Of a DNA stretch of 64,000 nucleotides, positions 57,519-64,000 are shown one piece after another. The stretch is from contig CP141140.1 in assembly GCA_035235625.1 (NCBI GenBank), forward strand, positions 53,191,351 to 53,255,350, in the 5' to 3' direction. Numbering within the stretch: the first letter of the stretch is position 1; the number at the start of each line of letters is the position of its first letter. The stretch is from Saururus chinensis. Its lineage: Eukaryota > Streptophyta > Magnoliopsida > Piperales > Saururaceae. The translations under genes were made by a program, and so were the position numbers. Below the pieces are notes generated by a model, which did no database searches, had not been told where the DNA came from, and saw only the letters and a list, made by a program, of their open reading frames with translations.

Positions 57519-58927
57519 GTTCGATTCTCTGTCTCCAATGGTTATCACCGAATTCTTCTGTTACTGATCGTCATTTGTTCGTTTCGTTCAGGCATGAAAA
57601 TAACACACATTATATATGGGTTCTTGGGGAGCATCAATCTACTTTACAGAGTTGATGTAATATCCCATGGGCGTGATAAATGACATGGTTTTTGTTTGTT
57701 CCTGATTCTGTTCTGATGACCCATGAATGCATATCAAATAACCAACGTGATTGCCCCTTTGGATCATTCAGATATTCGCATTGTGAAAAGATAAAAAGGA
57801 CGTTAAATTATTGTGTATTTGGATTATTTAACATAATGGTTCATCATCTGCTATGAAAGTCCGAAAGTGGCTACATATAACATCTGAATTTTTTTATTGA
57901 TTGTTCAGTTACCGAGATCATACCATCTCATATGAGTAGCCCGTGTGATAAAATTTTGTACATGGGAAAAATTTTTTGGAGCCAGATACTCTTTTTCCCA
58001 TATTTTCCTGTATCTTCTCATTTTTTTTTCTTCTGAAAAAGAGTTCTGTTCAGATACTTCCATTGGAAGAGGAAGTTAAAGGAAATGTAGTTTGAATGTC
58101 TTTTATAGTTATTCATTTTGTCCACTGGGATCCATTCCATATGCCAGCAGTTACAAAGCTGGAAAATATTGGATTGGGAATCAAAGCTTGGTCTACGCAT
58201 CATAACTGGTTTAACAAATGGGATTGAAAATATAACCATCTAGCTGTAGATTTTTAGCTGGTGTACACTCATGAACATCATGTAGACCTATCTCAGCTAT
58301 CTATAGTTAGCCCCATGGATTTTTTTAATTACCATTTGACCTTTTGCTTAGGCCTAGGCTTATTTATTCCCACCGGTTAGTGCTTCGTGGATTGGGGAGA
58401 ACTTCCAGTCGTAGAATCCCTCCTATGCCAATCCTTCTCTAGTGTGGTGATCTTACAAAACAGAACACACGAAAAAAATGAAAAAAGAAAAAACGAAAAA
58501 GTTTAAAAATTAATTAAACAAAAACAAATGCAAAAGAAAAATCAGTTGACTTCTGTTTTGGTCAAAATGTTGATACAAAATGCATGTATAGGAATAAGTG
58601 GCATAATTTTAGGCCAGGTGCTTGTGACACAACCTTCGGAGTAAGAAATGATTTAGCTAATGTGCACTGAAGTCCATGTTTATCATTTTCAAGAATTTCA
58701 CCTCAAAACCAGGGTAGCCCCATGCATATCAGATCATAATGAGATATGTGAGTTATATACTTTGGAGCCAAATTGATTGATTTTTATAAAATTTGCAGCT
58801 GTAGAAAAATAAAAATTTTGATCTTGACATAAGGTTTCACTTTGATGTTCCTACGAGTCCTACTATACTCTATGCAGCTACGAACTGTTTGTTCTCTATT
58901 TTGATTGGTAGCTCAACAGGCTCAAAA

Positions 58928-61900
58928 ATGGTGGGGAACCAAGAGGCAGAAGAAATTGGTGAAGATGCTCAACTGGTGATATTCTTATCTAATGTTATTG
59001 TTAATGGGTGTTCATCATTGATCAGCTTTCTTATCATACTTATTCTGAATAAATAGTTCCATCTTTTCTTTGGGATATACGTAATTTTGGTGCCTCATAC
59101 GTCAAATGGAAATTTTTTCCAATGATTATATCATTACATGAATTGGAATAGAGAAGTGGCAATACAATTTTCGATTTGAAATCTTGGTTTAATTTGTGTA
59201 TCCTGTCATAATACCTGAAACAAAAAAGGGTTCCGTTGTCGTAGAAGTAGCACAGCTTTTATAATATATTATTCTTGTACTGTTGTATGTAGATTCCGTT
59301 TCTAGCCAAAATAGTTCATCATTGTTATCTATGCCTAGGCCGAATAGTCTCGAACTGATAATATCAATTTATATCATCTGTTGCCTTTCTTATACATGAA
59401 ATTTTGATATAAAAATCAAATCTAATTAAATATAATTAAAATATTCATAACACAAGGAATTTGCAGAATCAATATGTTAGTTAACATACTAAGGGGAAGA
59501 GTTTAAATGATAGAACTGTGAGGAAAAGCAATTTATTGTACATTTTTCTCTGAATCTGCCTACAATTTTCCTGCTTGTTATTATAGTTCATCCAGCTAAA
59601 ATTTGTAAGTCTGTCGAACCCCAAAATCAAATATTTTCTGGATGAGTTTATCTTTAGCATTCTTTTAAACATGTGCTAAGTGGAAAATAACCATCTGCAA
59701 CAAAAGTTACTATAATGGTTTCCACAAATTGACGGCATGGTAATGTGCTTGGTCAGAATAGTTTTTATGCGCTCCTTGGAGATCATTATAGAACTGTGAA
59801 ATTGTGTGCAGTTTTATGGCAGTGAGATATCTGGCATCTTCTTGTGGATTAGAATTCAAACTTTATGAAGTGTTGGACTGCTCTGTCTTTAAAGATTTTA
59901 CACCTGAACTCCACCATATAAGAATGAATAGCATAAATGCTGCATGAATATGGATATTTTAAATAAATAAGAAATCCACATAAAAATATATGGATTTCCA
60001 TTTTCTGGAAATGTTCTGACATTGCCTATCTAACTGTAAGGAACTGATATATCAAGATGTTAAGTTAAAAATGTTTAGGTACCTTTCACCCCTTTAATTA
60101 AAAAGATATCTGAAGTGTCTTTGCAATTTGGTGGCTCTTTGATTCCTAGAGTTCATTTAGATCACCTTTATAAAATAAATGAATATCCAGGTTCTTGTTT
60201 AGGAGATAGGTGTAACCCTTCAATCTGCATGTGAAAGAACATTCTTTTGGGAAGTTATTTAGTACCTGATACATCATTTCTTGGTAAAGGTGGATCCTGG
60301 GAAGCCAGCTCAATTAACATGGAAGCGGAAAATAAACAGTGAGGGGAGCATCCCCTCAGAATTTACTTTAAGTTTCTCAGAAAAGCTACATCTGGTACTT
60401 CTTTAGTTTGATGACATCTTATGATTTATTTTTGGTATTATTTTGGTTGTCTGATTTTTTTGCTTTTTTTATCTAATTGGTAAGTTGACACTCAACTCCC
60501 TTTGCTTTATTTGCAACATATCTGCAAAAGTATGTAATACAAGCCTTTCAAAAGTTATCACAGAGATTACCTCTGATCCGAATATCCTTTTAGAAATAGT
60601 TTAATGGCTAACGAAGGGAAAGTTTTCGTGATTCTTTTGTGAGAGCATGTAGGATAACCAATCTCTTGAAATATTTATGTCAATGAGGATATAGAGGGAA
60701 AAAAGCAACTAATTGTTGCCAATTTGAAGGAAAAAGGGGAAATGATGGTATCCGTCTCTCCTTGTTGTGGGCCCACCAAGGGTCATGTTGGAGTTAAAAC
60801 AGGGAGGATAGAGAAAAGATTCCCTTAAAGGATGTTCACAAATGTGTGCCCATATTGATGTGTGGATCCACTACATTGTGCCATTTGATTTTTCAACCTG
60901 TCGAGTTTTCTTGGGCATAGATGGACAGGTCTACATATCCAAATAGGACCAAATTTTATGGGGATCCTGTCCAAGTGACAAGCTTTCAATTCTCCCTACT
61001 CCCATCCCCTTGTGACGCAGGTGGGACTTGCAACTAAAGGTAACCTCACCTAAATTAGGTGAAGGTGGCACTAGTCTCACATACCTCTCTACATTTACGG
61101 TCATAATACACAGAAATTTGAATGAGAAACCATAAAAACCTACCTAATTGGAGACAGATGGGGATAGGACCCAGGTTTTGAAAGAGAATATGTCCATAAA
61201 ATTTAAGCTGAAGTGGAGCTATGAACCATATTGGTCTGACGTTTAATTTTTAGTATTTTATTAGTTTATGAATTCTAACCAAGATAGATGAGTGGGACCC
61301 TTTTTATGGAAAAAAATAGTGTAAGTTTAACCTTACACAATCTTTATTAAGGCTAATAATCTAGATACGAGCCCTGCCAATATTTGTAGAGGATGAAACG
61401 AAGGAGAATCTGAAGAGCAAGATATAAAAAGGAGCTCACACATGTAAGGCCAGTTTGGACATGTGGCCTCTTTCATCATGCCATTTCAATCTTACCTTTA
61501 AATCAATGACTAACCTTGCATTTTCAAATTTGATTCCCTAGATGTGTAACATATCAAGGGGGACTACAAAGTTTGGGGTCATTCCAATGTGTGACACCCA
61601 TCTATTAACCTAATCCAATTTCAATCATTGATCTGGGGTTGACATTTTGACAAGCCTTGATGAATGTCTCCCACCCATAGAAATGGGTTCAAACTTCACA
61701 AGGACACTACCCCATGATTTTCCATTCATCCCTCCAGCCTTTGTTGGTGATCCTAGAAAAGTGGGCCCAAAAGCAAATGTAAAAAGAAGAGCTTAAGGTT
61801 TCTTTTTCCCATATATATATACAACGAGCCTTGCTGGTTAAGCTTTCTACAAAAATACTGATGTGAGAGCATGTTTTGTTATCTGAGCTTCCTTCCTGTT

Positions 61901-62241
61901 TGGTTTGGAAGCGTCAATGCAACAAAAAGATAAGCCAAACACGTGAAGTACAATTTGGACTACCATTGTCGTCCTTTTTTAAAAGCAGGAAGACAAAAAA
62001 CAGGTTTTTGTGTTAATGCCAAATTGGAAAAAATAGTATAAAAAACCATATATATGGAAAACTTGGCCACCACCCATGTGGTTGCTAAGCTTTCTGCACA
62101 CAACATGATGCGTGCTGTGACTTCTGTCATATTTGAATCTGGTGGCATGCGTCAAAAGGGGGCAGTTGTTTTTTTTTAAATGGGCCACAATGGGCACAGG
62201 TGCGTTAGCCTTCATTGGGTGCAGCCATGTAGGCTATCGCA

Positions 62242-62279
<38 letters not shown>

Positions 62280-64000
62280 CACACTCGTGCACACACATAT
62301 ATATATAAATATTTAAAACACCTTAATAGTTATTGTTCTATTTATTTTTTGTGATAGTTGGCAAAGGGGGAATTTAGCAGGATCTCCTATGAAAAATTGG
62401 ATGCTCTGTCTCTCATCTAGTGCACTGAGCATAATGTAATTGTAGAAAAAATTATTTTACTACAGTTAACAAGGTTATCAAATAATTTTACATACCATGC
62501 AATACATATACAGCTCCTGCATATACATGTTTACTAACAAATGATCTGAATTCATGAAAGGCACCATTGGGTATTCGACTCTGGCTCCATGCTAAAGCAG
62601 AAGCTGCTAATGGAAGGGTACCTTTATTTTGTAAATTGATTTTTTTTAATTTTTTTTGTTGTTCAGCCCTTACATACTCAACATGAAATCATATATCAGT
62701 GTGCTTAATATTTTAAATTAGAATTCTGTTTGCACTCCTCATTTGTGCTTATACAGGTAGCCATGATTGATCCTTTTGTCAAGCGCATCAAGGACACATC
62801 TTGTCATGGCGTTCCCTTAGGTGGCATAGGGTAAGTTTTGATTATTGTAAGTAGTTTTTGCAGTACTATGCCTTTTAAATCTATACCTAAAATTCAATTC
62901 ACTAACTGCAAAGCTTGTCAAGATCAAGAGCAAAGGATGCTCTATTTGAGCACAGAGTCTTCAATACTCACCGAGAAATTCGTGATCACATTGAGTGTAA
63001 TGCTCAATAATCAATGGTTTTATGTGAGAATTGATACTAAAAAACTACTTTTCAAATAGTTGATCAATCCTATATGTATATGTAGAGATTTTCTTTTTGC
63101 TATCCTTTTTTAAGAAAGCATACAGGTTGATCAGCTTGAATAATTTAATAAGCATACGTGGGGTGATCAGCTAGAATAATTTTATAAGCATACTGTCTTA
63201 TAGGATATATCAATTCCACCACTTCATCTGATCCTTTTGCACTTGAAATTGTGATCTTTAGTGCAGGAAGTATTGGAAGAAGTTACCGAGGCGAGTTCCA
63301 GCGCTGGCAATTGTTACCTGATATAACGGAAGATGAACCTATCTTAGCAAATCAGTTTTCCGTAAGTTGTGAGATTACATACTAGCGAGTAATTATTTTT
63401 ATGTTTTTTTCACAAATTTTTGCACGTTTTAATGTCAGATAAAGAGGACTTGTATATTTTCTTCATGACATGATTTACATATATCTATATCTGTGTTTAT
63501 AAATAGAATGACCTAAAAGCATCTTTATTTAAATTTTGCAATCATATGTATGATAGGCATTCTTTAATCAATGACTGTGTTGTGGACACAATTATAATTA
63601 AATGGATCAATTTGTCTTTCCTAAATGTTTTTGAGAATCCATAGAAGTGTAAATTCATGCCTTGGTGGTAAAATTCATTTGGATAACACTTGGAGTTGAA
63701 ATAGTTTAGTTGCAAATGTAATTCTTTTATGCTAACACGTATGTAATGGTTCTCCTCATGCTATACTAATGTCTGTTTGGAAATTTTAACCTAGAAACCT
63801 AGAAATTATTGTATATTTCATATGCTGGAAATGAAGGGAAGCCCCGTGGTTGAATTCCAAATAATCTGATTATCTTGTGATTTTAGCTGCTTTATTTTTT
63901 TCTGGAAGTTGGTAATCTTATCCGTTGTATGTTGTTTGTGTAGGTTTTTATTTCACGTTCAAATGGCAAAAAGTATTCTGCAGTACTATCCCCAAGAAAG
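58928..64000 (+). CDS. Non-lysosomal glucosylceramidase (GBA2-like, GH116), 5' part
   Basis: Hydrolyses glucosylceramide to glucose and ceramide. Coding exons: 58928-58975, 60290-60394, 62561-62617, 62757-62830, 63262-63361 and from 63944 to the window end; 147 codons seen of a protein usually over 900 aa. Phases join. The sequence shows [47 protein letters not shown], then [20 protein letters not shown] and ANQFSVFISR, the conserved N-terminal domain of plant GBA2 proteins. The catalytic domain lies beyond the window. Exon 5 must use the acceptor at 63260-63261 (tttag), not the cag four bases on, to keep frame. The first exon is short and less certain. Confidence 0.9.
60395..62560 (+). other. 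Intron 2 of the glucosylceramidase gene
   Basis: 2.17-kb intron. Holds the microsatellite at 62241-62310 and no recognised mobile element, though 60700-61800 has anthropic-looking T-poor stretches that may be an old insertion. Confidence 0.6.
62241..62310. repeat. (CT)n(AT)n(AC)n compound microsatellite
   Basis: ctctct, then tatata, then acacac-type repeats inside intron 2. Confidence 0.95.

Overview
This window is nuclear DNA of a flowering plant. The evidence is GT-AG spliced genes of plant type (a GH28 polygalacturonase, an SYN3/RAD21-type cohesin kleisin and the first part of a plant GBA2/GH116 glucosylceramidase), set in AT-rich DNA dense with Ty1/copia and Ty3/gypsy LTR retrotransposons, CACTA and MULE-like debris and Stowaway-like MITEs. 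Nothing points to bacterial, organellar or free viral DNA. The species cannot be named from what is visible.

Layout. 1-6585: a Ty3/gypsy element on the minus strand (LTR, PBS, an extra acidic ORF, gag-protease, broken RT, RNase H, integrase start), cut inside its integrase zinc finger by the LTR of another element that runs off the left edge. 6600-6955: a hAT-like MITE carrying two tRNA-like modules. 7213-11500: a decayed copia element whose pol contains a foreign 372-bp insert with a serine carboxypeptidase-like (SCPL) exon. 11635-17130: a putative copia 3' LTR, short tandem repeats and a hairpin MITE. 18007-19843: a complete 4-exon polygalacturonase gene on the minus strand. 20440-23270: MULE-like inverted-repeat DNA and a 3 x 137-bp hairpin tandem repeat. 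23278-26895: a 3.6-kb solo LTR with a perfect 5-bp duplication, next to an older LTR remnant, a G-rich tract and a long (AT)n. 29051-29920: a second copy of the SCPL block, then a CACTA transposase fragment. 30050-35384: the cohesin kleisin gene (13 coding exons, 643 aa). 36300-39150: a DUF247 remnant, a Stowaway MITE and two unrecognised ORFs. 39570-43950: MULE and LTR debris. 43955-53350: a complete-length copia element (both LTRs, perfect TSD) interrupted in pol by a second 3.6-kb solo LTR, inverted relative to the first. 54050-56260: a MITE cluster ending in a nested palindrome. 57500-64000: the 5' part of the GBA2-like gene, which continues beyond the window.

The three intact host genes share no pathway: one acts in the cell wall, one on chromosomes and one in sphingolipid breakdown. 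The most unusual items are the pre-gag ORF of the Ty3 element, which combines SIM-like, DLNxxP and CCHC motifs, and the SCPL exon block found at two places, once inside a retrotransposon. Both inferences rest on motifs read by eye; no database search was possible.
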